Shown here: piece after piece, positions 1 through 8,683 of the stretch
How the letters are laid out: each line of letters begins with the position of its first letter
How positions within the stretch are numbered: the stretch's first letter is position 1
Assembly (NCBI RefSeq): GCF_902500225.1
Contig: NZ_LR722652.1
Coordinates: 353,322 to 417,321, forward strand
Direction of reading: 5' to 3'
Source: Buttiauxella massiliensis
Lineage (GTDB): Bacteria; Pseudomonadota; Gammaproteobacteria; Enterobacterales; Enterobacteriaceae
Length of the DNA: 64,000 nucleotides
Program-made: the position numbers and the translations under genes
The notes under the pieces: model-generated
Told to the model about the DNA's origin: nothing
The model's database searches: none
What the model saw: only the letters and a program-made list of their open reading frames with translations

Positions 1-1431
1 AACCCGCGAACTGACCTCTTTTAACAGCTGGTCATCGATGTTCTCATTGACGTCAGATTGCAGGCGCTCTTCCATTTTCTGAATGGCGACAATCGCCACT
101 TCAGCCGTTGCCGCACGCGCGGTACGCTCTTCCTGCCGCGCCACTGATTTGTCAGGGACTTCCACATTACGCAATAAAATCGGCAGCATGATGACCCCGG
201 TAAAGAGCGAGAACAGAATCACGCCGGTGGCAAGGAAGATAAGCTCATAACGCGCCGGGAAAGGCGTTCCATCACCTAACAGCAACGGAATGGACAACAC
301 ACCGGCAAGGGTAATGGCCCCGCGCACGCCAGCAAACGATGCAATACACAGCTCGCGCATGGTGTAAGAGCCGAACTCCAGCGGGCGCTTTTTCATAAAG
401 CGTAAACTGATGCGTTTCATCGCCCACAGCCATAAGAAACGCACGCCAATCAGGGCGAAATAGATAAGCCCGACGTCGACAAACAGCATCCATAATTCGA
501 CGTTCGGATCAGCGTTTGCCGCCGCAATCGACGTTTTCATGATGCTGGGTAATTGCAGGCCTAACAGCAAGAACACCATGCCGTTAAACACAAATTCGAG
601 CATCGCCCAGACGCTGTTTGCACGCAGGCGCATTGCCAGTGGCGCGCTGCGTAATACGCCAGAACGGGTGATCGTCATACCCGCAGCAACGGCTGCAAGG
701 ATGCCGGACACGCCGATATGCTCGGCAATCAGGTAAGAAGCAAATGGCAACAGCAGAAGTAGCAGGATTTGCGTGGCGGGCTCGTCACCGCTCCAGCGGC
801 TCATCAGACGCAGCGATTTGCCGTACAACCAGCTGACTGCAATTCCCGCCAACAGCCCGCCTATCGCCACTTTGAAGAACTCGAGCGTGGCGCCGCCGAC
901 GGTAAACACCATGGTGCCCACCGCCACTGCGACTGCCATTTTCAGCGATACCAGGCCAGAGGCGTCGTTCATCAACGCTTCGCCCTGCAAAATCCCCATG
1001 ATTTTCTTTGGAATGCGCCCTTCTCCGACAATACCGGAAAGCGCCACGGCGTCGGTCGGCGAGAGGACTGCTGCCAGTGCAAAAGCCGGAAGCAGCGGAA
1101 TGCCCGGCACGAGGAAGTAAATCAGGAAGCCAATGCCGACCACGGTGACCAGCACCAGAACCAGCGCAAGGCCGATGATTTCCCGCCCGTGGTTGAGAAA
1201 TTCGTGCGTCGGCGTTTTCCAGCCATCAGCAAACAGCAGCGGCGGAATAAACAGTACCAGGAAGAGTTCCGGGTTGAAGTCGACATGCAAACCAAAGTGC
1301 GGCCAGGCGAGCACAGCGCCTATCGCGATTTGCATTAACGGAAGCGGGATCTGGAACGGCAGCATGCGTGTAGCCACCCCAGAAAGAGAAACCACAAGGG
1401 TCATGATGAGAATGGTAAAGAAGATTTCCAT
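1..1431 (-). CDS. yjcE: CPA1-family Na+/H+ antiporter YjcE (3' end outside window)
   Basis: Inner-membrane monovalent cation/proton antiporter of the CPA1 (NhaP/NHE-like) family. The frame is open for 477 codons from an ATG at 1431, preceded by an AGGACAGT ribosome site, to the window edge. E. coli YjcE is about 549 residues, so roughly 70 C-terminal codons are missing. The N-terminal part is a run of hydrophobic segments. The family motifs S-P-T-D-A-V (about residues 124-129) and N-D-A-S (about 155-158), which hold the ion-binding acidic residues, are present. The visible end is hydrophilic and charged, as expected for the cytoplasmic tail. Transport specificity is inferred from the family. 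Upstream lie two ERIC repeats and then ghxP. Confidence 0.93.
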   Translation of the reverse strand, partial: MEIFFTILIMTLVVSLSGVATRMLPFQIPLPLMQIAIGAVLAWPHFGLHVDFNPELFLVLFIPPLLFADGWKTPTHEFLNHGREIIGLALVLVLVTVVGIGFLIYFLVPGIPLLPAFALAAVLSPTDAVALSGIVGEGRIPKKIMGILQGEALMNDASGLVSLKMAVAVAVGTMVFTVGGATLEFFKVAIGGLLAGIAVSWLYGKSLRLMSRWSGDEPATQILLLLLLPFASYLIAEHIGVSGILAAVAAGMTITRSGVLRSAPLAMRLRANSVWAMLEFVFNGMVFLLLGLQLPSIMKTSIAAANADPNVELWMLFVDVGLIYFALIGVRFLWLWAMKRISLRFMKKRPLEFGSYTMRELCIASFAGVRGAITLAGVLSIPLLLGDGTPFPARYELIFLATGVILFSLFTGVIMLPILLRNVEVPDKSVARQEERTARAATAEVAIVAIQKMEERLQSDVNENIDDQLLKEVSSRV

Positions 1432-1506
1432 ACTGTCCTTAGTCGAGGTGTTTTGTGAAACCCTTTTTGCAGGATGTTGTGTTACCCAATAGTAAAACAA
1501 CTTTTT

Positions 1507-1629
1507 ACCCCCGTCATACTTCAAGTTGCAGATGCGTTGACTGCATCCGCGCGCCCCAGTCACATAGTTATCTATGCTCCTGGGGACTTGCGGTCTTGTC
1601 GCCTTACCGCAACTCGAATTATTTAGGGG
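1507..1629. repeat. ERIC element (divergent copy) upstream of yjcE
   Basis: This imperfect palindrome of about 123 bp has the ERIC/IRU ends (a 'cccgtcatacttcaag' edge and a 'cgaattatttaggggt' edge). The central stem is diverged, with CCCAGTCACATAG facing CTATGCTCCTGGG. It lies in the yjcE-ghxP gap, opposite in orientation to the ERIC copy at 1697-1813. Confidence 0.75.
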
Positions 1630-1696
1630 TTCACCGGAAGGAAACAGGAAAAGATTTGAGGTGTTCGGGAGGGATATTCTGAAAACTTTTTAATCA

Positions 1697-1813
1697 AAAT
1701 AATTCAAGTTACAGGTAGGCGGCAAAGGAGCGAATCCCCAGGAGCTTACTAAAGTAAGTGACTGGGGTTCGCGAGTGCAGCCAACAACCCTGCAGCTTGA
1801 AGTATGACGAGTA
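1697..1813. repeat. ERIC element abutting ghxP 3' end
   Basis: Classic ERIC core: the 'ccaggagcttact' and 'agtaagtgactgggg' arms, the 'gcagccaac' segment and a terminal 'cttgaagtatgacgag'. It ends three bases before the ghxP stop codon, so a ghxP mRNA would carry this hairpin in its 3' untranslated region. The rest of the gap from 1432 to 1816 holds the other ERIC copy and no gene. Confidence 0.9.
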
Positions 1814-1816
1814 AAA

Positions 1817-3166
1817 TTAAATTGCCCAGCCGCCTGCGTAGAATGCGACCAATGCAATAGCAATCACGACTGTACCGATATTCAGCTTACGCCACTCACC
1901 AGAGACGATACGACCAATCACCAGAGTTGCGAAACCAATCATGATGCCGGTAACGATGTTACAGGTCAGCACGATAAATACCGCAGTAATCAAGCCCGCC
2001 ATGGCATCAACGAAATCTTCAAAATCGATTTTGCCCACGTTGCTCAGCATCAGCAAACCGACATACATCAGCGCCGGAGCGGTTGCGTATGCTGGAACCA
2101 GATAAGAGAGCGGCGAGAGGAATAGAATCAGCAGGAACAGCACGCCAACGGTGATTGCCGTCAGGCCGGTTTTACCACCTGCAGCAGTACCTGCCGCAGA
2201 TTCGATGTAAACCGCAGCAGGAGCCGCACCCACCAGGCCTGAGAAAACGGAGCTCAGGGAGTCGGTAGTCAGCGCTTTGCCGCCATCGATGATTTGACCG
2301 TCTTTATCCAGCAGATTTGCCTGACCCGCAACGGCGCGGATAGTGCCGGTTGCATCGAATACCGCAGTCATTACCAACGCCAGAACGCTTGGCAACACCA
2401 CCGGGTTCAACGCGCCCATGATATCCAGGCTACCGATCAGCGAGTTGCCCGCTTCATCTTTCAGCGAAGGCATAGCGAAAATGCCAGAGAAATGAACGCT
2501 TGGGTCAAAAATCAGGCCGAAAACAGAAATACCGATGATGGTCAGCAGAATGCCGCCAGGGACTTTCAGTTTTTCCAGACCGATGATCACCGCAAGGCCA
2601 ATCAGCGACATAATAACCGGGAAGCTGTCGAAATGACCGAGCGCAACTGGCAAGCCATCAAGTGGGTTTTTAATTACCAGGCCGACACCGTTTGCGGCAA
2701 TCAGCAGCAGGAACAGGCCGATACCGATACCAGTACCATGCGCAACACCCATCGGTAAGTTACGCAAAATCCAGCTACGAATACCGGTTGCAGAGATGAT
2801 GGTGAACAACACACCCATCAGGAACACGGCGCCTAAAGCAACCGGAACGCTGATGTGTTGGCCGAGCACCAGGCTGAATGCAGTAAACGCAGTCAGTGAA
2901 ATGGCACAACCGATTGCCAGCGGCAGGTTCGCCCAAAGGCCCATGACAAGAGAGCCAACACCGGCTACCAGGCAAGTTGCCACAAAGACCGCCGCAGGCG
3001 GGAAACCTGCTTTACCGAGCATGCCCGGTACGACGATCACGGAGTACACCATCGCGAGGAAGGTGGTTAAACCCGCTACAACTTCCTGACGAACGGTGCT
3101 GCCACGTGCAGATATTTTGAACCAGGCGTCAATGCCGCTGGTTGCACGCGGAGAATGATTAGACAT
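1817..3166 (-). CDS. ghxP: Guanine/hypoxanthine permease GhxP
   Basis: Proton-coupled purine-base importer of the NCS2/AzgA-like family (COG2252), located in the inner membrane. The 449 residues equal the length of E. coli GhxP (YjcD) and the sequence is nearly collinear with it. It starts with a short hydrophilic N-terminus and the segment [18 protein letters not shown], typical of the AzgA group. About a dozen hydrophobic segments follow, including the V-F-D-A-T-G-T and E-S-A-A-G signatures that contribute acidic substrate-binding residues. The start at 3166 has an AGGGG ribosome site 10 bases upstream. PurR-like boxes lie in the long upstream gap. Confidence 0.96.
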   Translation of the reverse strand: MSNHSPRATSGIDAWFKISARGSTVRQEVVAGLTTFLAMVYSVIVVPGMLGKAGFPPAAVFVATCLVAGVGSLVMGLWANLPLAIGCAISLTAFTAFSLVLGQHISVPVALGAVFLMGVLFTIISATGIRSWILRNLPMGVAHGTGIGIGLFLLLIAANGVGLVIKNPLDGLPVALGHFDSFPVIMSLIGLAVIIGLEKLKVPGGILLTIIGISVFGLIFDPSVHFSGIFAMPSLKDEAGNSLIGSLDIMGALNPVVLPSVLALVMTAVFDATGTIRAVAGQANLLDKDGQIIDGGKALTTDSLSSVFSGLVGAAPAAVYIESAAGTAAGGKTGLTAITVGVLFLLILFLSPLSYLVPAYATAPALMYVGLLMLSNVGKIDFEDFVDAMAGLITAVFIVLTCNIVTGIMIGFATLVIGRIVSGEWRKLNIGTVVIAIALVAFYAGGWAI

Positions 3167-3339
3167 AGTGAAAAATCCCCTGAGATTTTTATGATTACGT
3201 TGGTATGCGTGGTGGACAATCCACTGCTAATTAAACGTTCATACTCTTCATTTTTCGGGTTACGGACTTTCCCGTTAACGCGAATAAGTTGAGTAGATCC
3301 CTATACTGCGTTTGTGACAAAAAAGGGGCGCCACAAAAA

Positions 3340-3499
3340 AAGCAAACGTTTAACTCCGCGCATACAAACTAGGCGTCAAAATTAAGGCAAACGATTATCC
3401 GGCCTTCTTACATGGATTTTCAACCGAACTTTGCCGCTTTTTGTCGAAAAAGGCATTAGCCGGTCAAAATATCGCCACCTCGTGCGCAAACGTTATCGT
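3340..3499. promoter_or_regulatory. Three PurR-like operator boxes upstream of ghxP
   Basis: The 412-bp gap between ghxP and the GST gene contains three 16-bp sites resembling the PurR consensus ANGCAANCGNTTNCNT: 3340-3355 (one mismatch), 3385-3400 (two mismatches) and 3484-3499 (two mismatches). All share the GCAAACG core. ghxP belongs to the purine regulon in E. coli, so repression by PurR-hypoxanthine/guanine is a reasonable inference. I see no gene in this gap. Confidence 0.6.
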
Positions 3500-3578
3500 C
3501 GATGCGCAATTTAGCAACAATGATGCAAGATACGGGGAATGCATTTTCCTGGCTCATAGGATTTTTCGATACCTGCAC

Positions 3579-4241
3579 TTAAGGTATTTCGAACGGGCCG
3601 CCCTGCTGAATGGCTCTCTGCCAGGCCGGACGGATTTGGATTTGGTTATACCAGTTTTGTAAATTCGGCAGATCGTTTATACCGCCGCGAGATAATAAAG
3701 CGATAACAGGGAAACTCATCTGAATATCTGCGGCACTTAGCGCTTGTCCGGCAAACCACGGCGTTTGTTGCAGGCAATCTTCGAGATAACGCGCATGCGT
3801 CAAAATCTGTTTATTGAGATACGCTTTTTGCACACCCTGCCCTAATAAATTTCCCACCGGACGCAGTAACCACGGCACCGGCGCTTTGCCCAGGCTGCCA
3901 AATACCAGCTTCATCATTAATAAAGGCATTAACGACCCTTCGGCGTAATGCAGCCAAAAGCGGTAACGGAGTTTGTCTTCGTTGGTAATCGGTTTGAGGC
4001 GGCTTTCGGCGTCATACGTTTCTTGCAGGTATTCAATGATCGCCCCCGACTCCGCGAGGATGTTGCCATTATCTTCCACCACCGGTGACTTACCTAATGG
4101 GTGCACGGCTTTTAACGACGCGGGTGCCAGCATGGTTGGTTCGCGCTCGTAGCGAACAATCTGGTACGGCACCTGTAGCTCTTCGAGCATCCATAAAATG
4201 CGCTGCGAGCGGGAGTTATTGAGATGATGGACGATAAGCAT
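3579..4241 (-). CDS. Glutathione S-transferase family protein
   Basis: The 220-residue protein shows the cytosolic GST layout. The N-terminal thioredoxin-fold domain (about residues 1-80) has the N-S-R-S-Q-R-I-L-W-M-L-E-E-L helix and the H-P-L-G-K-S-P-V-V strand with its cis-proline, followed by the glutathione-binding E-S-G-A-I-I-E-Y segment (about 64-71). An all-helical C-terminal domain follows. Its substrate is unknown. It lies downstream of soxR on the same strand, with the sraL region between them. E. coli K-12 lacks a GST here, while Salmonella carries one between soxR and the purine permease. The start has an AAGG site seven bases upstream. Confidence 0.88.
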   Translation of the reverse strand: MLIVHHLNNSRSQRILWMLEELQVPYQIVRYEREPTMLAPASLKAVHPLGKSPVVEDNGNILAESGAIIEYLQETYDAESRLKPITNEDKLRYRFWLHYAEGSLMPLLMMKLVFGSLGKAPVPWLLRPVGNLLGQGVQKAYLNKQILTHARYLEDCLQQTPWFAGQALSAADIQMSFPVIALLSRGGINDLPNLQNWYNQIQIRPAWQRAIQQGGPFEIP

Positions 4242-4355
4242 AAGGTAACCTTTTGTTTAGCAAGATGAGTTAACTATAGGTAAATGTGCAAAGAGTGAAG
4301 CATTAAAATCGTTCAAAAAACATTCAAAATCACCTTGAAACCTCGCTGAGCAGAA

Positions 4356-4510
4356 CTACAATTAAGTTGTCAGTGCAATCCGGAACCTCCTGAGAATGTG
4401 TGATTGAGGGACGCTGATGTCGGGGGAAACCCTCCTTGCGAAAAGCGGGATAGATCGAAAGACAAAGACCGGGAATAAACTAAAGCGCCGAAGTTGGGCG
4501 CTTTAGTTTT
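4356..4510 (+). ncRNA. sraL: Small RNA SraL (RyjA), with promoter and terminator
   Basis: A plus-strand unit without an ORF faces soxR, in the place where SraL/RyjA lies in E. coli and Salmonella. It has a 'ctacaatt' -10 element (4356-4363), and I place the RNA start near 4370. The transcript runs through conserved-looking segments such as 'gggatagatcgaaagacaaa' and ends in a perfect 11-bp stem (4479-4489 with 4497-4507) followed by TTTT. SraL is a stationary-phase, Hfq-dependent RNA that in Salmonella acts on tig and rho mRNAs. Identification rests on recalled sequence and on position; the exact 5' end is an estimate. Confidence 0.82.
4479..4510. terminator. Bidirectional terminator shared by sraL and soxR
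   Basis: A perfect 11-bp stem (ACTAAAGCGCC / GGCGCTTTAGT) with a 7-base loop. The plus strand continues into TTTT and the minus strand into a shorter T-rich run, so it can end both sraL and soxR. It sits 15 bases past the soxR stop. Confidence 0.85.
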
Positions 4511-4524
4511 GCCTGCTATTGAGG

Positions 4525-4983
4525 TTAATCATCTTCAAGCAAACGAGCACCCGTCCCCTCTTCACCGAGTTTATCGCCAGGGTTTCGCAGCGGGCAGTCA
4601 GCACCCGATAAACAACCACAGCCAATGCAGCCATCAAGTTCATCGCGCAGTGCAGTCAGCATATTGATGCGCCGGTCCAGTTCTTCGCGCCATTGCGACG
4701 ACATCTTTTTCCAGTCGTTCTTATTAATTTTATGCCCGTCTGGCAGCACCCCAAACTCTTCACCGATGGTCGCTAACGGAATGCCGATTCGCTGGGCGAT
4801 TTTAATAATGGCAACGTTTCGCAGCACATCACGCGTGTAACGACGCTGGTTTCCGCTGTTTCGTCTGCTTTTGATAAGCCCTTTGCTCTCGTAGAAGTGC
4901 AAAGCCGAAACGGCCACGCCGCTACGCTTCGCCACTTCGCCAGGACTGAGTAAGGGTTTAAAGCGCGGTAATTTCTTTTCCAT
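4525..4983 (-). CDS. soxR: Redox-sensing transcriptional activator SoxR
   Basis: MerR-family [2Fe-2S] regulator that activates soxS when its cluster is oxidised by redox-cycling compounds. It has 152 residues (154 in E. coli). An N-terminal winged helix-turn-helix (about 12-50) is followed by the dimerisation coiled coil (about 85-115). The cluster ligands are all present: C119, C122, C124 and C130. The C-terminus retains the G-T-G-A-R-L-L-E-D tail. It is divergent from soxS, with a 78-bp shared control region. Confidence 0.97.
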   Translation of the reverse strand: MEKKLPRFKPLLSPGEVAKRSGVAVSALHFYESKGLIKSRRNSGNQRRYTRDVLRNVAIIKIAQRIGIPLATIGEEFGVLPDGHKINKNDWKKMSSQWREELDRRINMLTALRDELDGCIGCGCLSGADCPLRNPGDKLGEEGTGARLLEDD

Positions 4984-4990
4984 AATGCTC

Positions 4991-5021
4991 TTTACCTCAA
5001 GTTAACTTGAGGAATTATACT
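4991..5021. promoter_or_regulatory. soxS promoter with SoxR operator
   Basis: A perfect 18-bp palindrome (4995-5012, CCTCAAGTT/AACTTGAGG) lies between a -35 TTTACC (4991-4996) and a -10 TATACT (5016-5021). The spacer is 19 bp, the over-long spacing typical of MerR-type activated promoters, which oxidised SoxR corrects by distorting the DNA. Confidence 0.95.
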
Positions 5022-5061
5022 CGCTGCCAACAAAACCGGCTAATCGTAATCAGGATGGCTT

Positions 5062-5385
5062 ATGGCACACCAGGACATTATTCAAACTTTGACTGAATGG
5101 ATTGACGATCACATTGATCAGCCGCTGAACATTGATGTTGTGGCAAAAAAATCAGGCTATTCAAAATGGTATCTTCAGCGAATGTTCCGTACCGTGAAGC
5201 GCCAGACGTTAGGTGAATACATTCGCCAGCGCCGTTTGTTGATGGCGGCCAGAGAGCTTCGAAATACCCAGCGCCCGATTTTTGATATTGCGATGGACTA
5301 CGGTTATGTCTCCCAGCAGACATTTTCACGTGTTTTCCGTCGTGAGTTTGACCGTACACCAACCGATTATCGCCACCACGCCTGA
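5062..5385 (+). CDS. soxS: Superoxide-response transcriptional activator SoxS
   Basis: A 107-residue single-domain AraC/XylS activator, the same length as the E. coli protein. Two helix-turn-helix units are visible: the first around residues 25-50 (I-D-V-V-A-K-K-S-G-Y-S-K-W-Y-L-Q-R), the second around 75-100 (I-F-D-I-A-M-D-Y-G-Y-V-S-Q-Q-T-F-S-R). There is no effector domain, so activity depends on its amount, set by SoxR. In E. coli it activates sodA, zwf, nfo and micF among others. E. coli has yjcC (pdeC) next, and that gene is absent here. Confidence 0.97.
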   Translation: MAHQDIIQTLTEWIDDHIDQPLNIDVVAKKSGYSKWYLQRMFRTVKRQTLGEYIRQRRLLMAARELRNTQRPIFDIAMDYGYVSQQTFSRVFRREFDRTPTDYRHHA

Positions 5386-5470
5386 TATAGTTCGTGGAAG
5401 AGTTGTTGCCTGACAGCCCGATAAGATGGGTCAGAAAATGCGCCGCAGAACTGGCGATTAAAAGAACAAA

Positions 5471-5486
5471 TGTGATATAGTTCACA
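5471..5486. promoter_or_regulatory. Consensus CRP site upstream of yjcB
   Basis: TGTGATATAGTTCACA matches the CRP consensus TGTGA-N6-TCACA at all ten fixed positions. It lies 136 bp upstream of the yjcB start and 86 bp after the soxS stop. The target is probably yjcB, but no clear -10/-35 pair could be assigned in the rest of the 236-bp gap. Confidence 0.6.
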
Positions 5487-5621
5487 AATCCTGTGAGACA
5501 GGATTCTTCTTACATTTTCTGTACCCACTCATTCTCCCTGACGGTCCCTGAGCTGTATTTGCAGCGCCTTGTGTCGCGCTAACCGTTGAGCGTAATGAGT
5601 TATGCTTAAGGAACAGTTTTC

Positions 5622-5903
5622 ATGGCGGCAATTACCACCAGCGTTTTACTGATGCGCTGGCCTTTAGTCAGTGCGGTTTTGATGTTTTTAGCCAGCACGT
5701 TGAACATCCAGTTTCGCAAATCCGACTATACGTTTTTGGCAATCGTCAGCAGCTTGCTGGGAATCGCTTCTGCTTTGTGGTTTGCGACCGGTTTATTGGG
5801 TTTAAATCTGGCCGACTTCCCGGTGATTTGGGCATCCTTTAAAGACATCATGATTGAGATCTCAAGCCATGCACCGCCAGAATGGCCAATGGTGCTGACC
5901 TGA
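5622..5903 (+). CDS. yjcB: Inner-membrane protein YjcB, function unknown
   Basis: The 93-residue protein is collinear with E. coli YjcB, which has the same length. Three hydrophobic stretches (about 5-22, 33-52 and 55-72) suggest a small integral membrane protein, and the C-terminus P-E-W-P-M-V-L-T resembles that of the E. coli protein. No function is established. It is followed by a strong terminator and preceded by a consensus CRP site. Confidence 0.88.
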   Translation: MAAITTSVLLMRWPLVSAVLMFLASTLNIQFRKSDYTFLAIVSSLLGIASALWFATGLLGLNLADFPVIWASFKDIMIEISSHAPPEWPMVLT

Positions 5904-5923
5904 TTGCCAGGATTAGAATTGAT

Positions 5924-5949
5924 AACGGCCTCATTGCGAGGCCGTTTTT
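5924..5949 (+). terminator. Terminator of yjcB
   Basis: A 9-bp perfect stem (AACGGCCTC / GAGGCCGTT, loop ATTGC) is followed by TTTTT-G-TTTT on the plus strand. Confidence 0.85.
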
Positions 5950-5973
5950 GTTTTACTGGCAAGCCGCTACACA

Positions 5974-6750
5974 TTACGTCCCGGAATAAATGTCGAAACT
6001 AAAGTATTTCGAGGCGAGCTTTTTATACGTTCCATCCGCAATAATCTGGCTTATCGCTCCATTGAGCGCTTCACGTAGTTCGGTATCATCCTTTCGCAAA
6101 CCAATTGCTGCACCGGCACCGAATAGTTCAGGGTCCTGCAACGCTCCGCCTATCATGGCAAAATCTTTACCCTGCGGTTTATTCAGGAAACTGTATTCCG
6201 CCATTACACCAGACAGCACAGCACCATCAATACGCCCGGATTCTAAATCCTGAACGACCAAATCAGCCCCCTGATAAGCAACGACATTTACGCCAGAATT
6301 ACGCCAGTTTTTATTGGCATAGGCTTCCTGAGCAGATCCTTGCTCAACACCAATCGTTTTACCTTTTAACTGTTCAAGCTCAGGTTTGATGTTGGTATTT
6401 TTATGTGCGACCAGAAATACTGGGCCGTTATAAATTTTATCGGTAAAGGCGACCTGCTCTTTTCGTTTTTCCGTCATATACATCCCGGAAAGAATGGCAT
6501 CAAACTTTCTGGCTTGCAGCGCAGGAATAATCGCATCGAAATTATTCTCTACCCAAACGCATTTCGCCTGGAGTTTTTCGCAAATAGCATTTCCTAAATC
6601 AATATCAAAGCCGACCACCTTGCCATTAGCGTCTTTTGATTCAAAAGGGGCAAATGTCGGGTCCACACCAAAACGGATTTCTTTAAAATTATTTGCTAAT
6701 GCCGAAGTCGTCGCCAGCAGAGCAATTAATGGCAGTATATATTTTTTCAT
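5974..6750 (-). CDS. Periplasmic polar-amino-acid-binding protein (orphan ABC solute receptor)
   Basis: Cluster-C periplasmic binding protein of the HisJ/ArgT/ArtJ type. A signal peptide of about 20 residues (K-K-Y core, hydrophobic stretch, A-L-A cleavage) precedes the two-lobe SBP_bac_3 fold. Visible motifs include F-G-V-D-P-T-F-A-P-F, G-F-D-I-D-L-G and the D-A-I-L-S-G-M-Y-M-T-E-K-R ligand loop. The ATG at 6750 is chosen because the signal peptide begins there and a GGAGC site lies just upstream; an in-frame ATG 24 bases earlier lies inside the preceding gene. It follows the amidohydrolase gene by 14 bp, so they form one operon. No permease or ATPase is nearby. The ligand is probably a basic amino acid or a derivative; this is inference. 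Confidence 0.88.
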   Translation of the reverse strand: MKKYILPLIALLATTSALANNFKEIRFGVDPTFAPFESKDANGKVVGFDIDLGNAICEKLQAKCVWVENNFDAIIPALQARKFDAILSGMYMTEKRKEQVAFTDKIYNGPVFLVAHKNTNIKPELEQLKGKTIGVEQGSAQEAYANKNWRNSGVNVVAYQGADLVVQDLESGRIDGAVLSGVMAEYSFLNKPQGKDFAMIGGALQDPELFGAGAAIGLRKDDTELREALNGAISQIIADGTYKKLASKYFSFDIYSGT

Positions 6751-6764
6751 ATTAGCTCCGGCAG

Positions 6765-7943
6765 TTAACGACAATAAGTTTGGACTAAGCGGGAAAAGAA
6801 TGAGGCGCCGGTAGAAATAATGTCATCATTAAAGTCATACCCAGGGTTATGTACCATACAGCCACCCTTATCGCCCTTCTCTCCGTTCCCTAACAGGAAA
6901 TAACTGCCCGGACGCTCTTGCAGCATAAAAGCAAAATCTTCGCTGCCGGTCGAAGGGAGAACCTTATCAAGCACCGCATCTTTACCAAAGAACTCAACGG
7001 CCAGCTCTCGGGCAAACGCCGTTTGCTCATCATCGTTAATTAGCACCGGATAGGAGTCGTAGACTTCCACTTCACAACTTGCGCCAAAGCTTTTAGCGGT
7101 AAAATCTGCTAACTCTTCAATTCGTTTAATCAGCAGATCGCGGATCTCCGGCTTCATCGCGCGCACGGTTAATTCCATCACCGCAGTGTCTGGAATAACG
7201 TTGGAAGCAATGCCCGACTGGAATGTTCCCACGGTAACAATCGCGGTTTCACCCGGCGTGACATTACGAGAAACTATGGTTTGCAGCGCGGTAATTAACG
7301 CAGCCCCAGTGACGATTGGGTCGACAGTACGATGTGGATAAGCGCCGTGACCGCCGTAACCTTTGATGGTAATTTTTACCGTATCCGCCGAGGCCATAAA
7401 ATTGCCTGAATAGAACCCGAGTTTTCCTGTCGGCAAGCCAGGCATATTGTGGAGGGCAAAAACTCGGTCGCAGGGGAAGCGGTCGAATAGTCCGTCTTTA
7501 ATCATTAAATCTGCACCGCCAATCGCTTCTTCGGCAGGCTGGAAAATGAGATGCACAGTGCCATTAAATTCGCAGGCATTTGAGGCAATATATTTCGCTG
7601 CAGATAATAAGATGGTGGTGTGGCCATCATGCCCGCAGGCATGCATTTTGCCAGGCACTGTACTGGCCCAGGGTAAATTGGTTTCTTCAAAAATAGGTAA
7701 TGCATCCATATCAGCACGCAGGCCAATAGATTTATTCGAATCCCCTTTTTTCAAAGAACCCACAACACCAGTAGTGCCAATTCCTCGTGTGACTTTATAT
7801 CCCCAGGATTCAAGTTGCTTTGCTACTAAATCACTGGTTTTAAACTCTTCCAGACTTAATTCTGGGTTTGCATGCAGATAATGACGTATTGCAATCATCT
7901 CATCTTCTGATGCTTTTATTTCTGGAATAACGAAATCCGTCAT
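6765..7943 (-). CDS. M20-family amidohydrolase (N-acyl-amino-acid / hippurate hydrolase-like)
   Basis: Metal-dependent amidohydrolase of peptidase family M20 (HipO/AbgB/IAA-amino-acid hydrolase group). It shows the R-A-D-M-D-A-L-P motif, the metal-binding H-A-C-G-H-D-G-H, the catalytic Q-P-A-E-E, a lid/dimerisation domain (G-G-H-G-A-Y-P-H) and a C-terminal metal-ligand histidine in M-V-H-N-P-G-Y. I choose the ATG at 7943 (392 residues) because GGAG lies six bases upstream; an ATG at 7988 would add 15 residues and has a weaker context. No signal peptide, so it is cytoplasmic. Together with the downstream binding protein this suggests uptake and hydrolysis of an acylated amino acid. The substrate is unknown. 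E. coli K-12 lacks this pair here. Confidence 0.88.
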   Translation of the reverse strand: MTDFVIPEIKASEDEMIAIRHYLHANPELSLEEFKTSDLVAKQLESWGYKVTRGIGTTGVVGSLKKGDSNKSIGLRADMDALPIFEETNLPWASTVPGKMHACGHDGHTTILLSAAKYIASNACEFNGTVHLIFQPAEEAIGGADLMIKDGLFDRFPCDRVFALHNMPGLPTGKLGFYSGNFMASADTVKITIKGYGGHGAYPHRTVDPIVTGAALITALQTIVSRNVTPGETAIVTVGTFQSGIASNVIPDTAVMELTVRAMKPEIRDLLIKRIEELADFTAKSFGASCEVEVYDSYPVLINDDEQTAFARELAVEFFGKDAVLDKVLPSTGSEDFAFMLQERPGSYFLLGNGEKGDKGGCMVHNPGYDFNDDIISTGASFFSRLVQTYCR

Positions 7944-8093
7944 GCTGCGCTCCGGTGGAGTTATAAGTGTTTGTGTTTGCATAAACAACTTAGCTGGATA
8001 ACGTTTTAATGCAAGCAGGAATACTTATGACGTGGAGTAATACATTCAGATTATTAATAACTCGCCAATGTCATTTTATTCACGTTAAAAACA

Positions 8094-8117
8094 AAAAACC
8101 CCGCAAGCGGGGTTTTT
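8094..8117 (-). terminator. Terminator of ssb
   Basis: AAAAACCCCGC-AA-GCGGGGTTTTT is a near-perfect hairpin with T-runs on both strands. It lies 27 bases past the ssb stop and may also insulate the opposite side. Confidence 0.88.
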
Positions 8118-8143
8118 GTTAATTCTAAATGCCAGAACCATTA

Positions 8144-8683
8144 TCAGAATGGAATATCGTCATCGAAATCCATTGGTGGTTCATTGTTAGATGGTGCCGG
8201 AGCGCTCTGCTGCGGGCGAGATTGTTGCGCGCCGCCGCTGAACTGGTTACCACCCTGCTGCGGTTGCTGAGGCTGACCCCAACCACCTTGCTGCTGGCCT
8301 GGAGCACCGCCGCCAGCAGGAGCACCACCCGCTGCACGTCCACCCAGCATTTGCATGGTGCCGCCAACGTTAACCACGATTTCGGTAGTGTACTTTTCAA
8401 CACCAGCCTGGTCAGTCCATTTACGAGTTTGCAATGCACCTTCGATATAAACCTGGGAGCCTTTACGCAGGTATTCGCCTGCTACTTCTGCCAGTTTGCC
8501 AAACAGCACTACACGGTGCCATTCAGTTTTTTCTTTGGTTTCGCCGGTTTGCTTATCGCGCCAGGACTCTGACGTGGCCAGAGTAATGTTGGCAACTGCG
8601 CCACCATTTGGCATGTAGCGTACTTCCGGGTCTTGACCCAGATTCCCGACGAGAATCACCTTGTTTACGCCTCTGCTGGCCAT
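8144..8683 (-). CDS. ssb: Single-stranded DNA-binding protein SSB
   Basis: Essential tetrameric ssDNA-binding protein of replication, recombination and repair. It has 179 residues (178 in E. coli). The OB-fold occupies about residues 1-115 (M-A-S-R-G-V-N-K-V start, V-R-Y-M-P-N-G-G). It is followed by a long Gly/Gln/Pro-rich disordered linker, visible as repeated Q-P-Q-Q-P, and the conserved acidic tip M-D-F-D-D-D-I-P-F that docks partner proteins. It is divergent from uvrA with a LexA box between them. Ribosome site AGGAG. Confidence 0.98.
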   Translation of the reverse strand: MASRGVNKVILVGNLGQDPEVRYMPNGGAVANITLATSESWRDKQTGETKEKTEWHRVVLFGKLAEVAGEYLRKGSQVYIEGALQTRKWTDQAGVEKYTTEIVVNVGGTMQMLGGRAAGGAPAGGGAPGQQQGGWGQPQQPQQGGNQFSGGAQQSRPQQSAPAPSNNEPPMDFDDDIPF

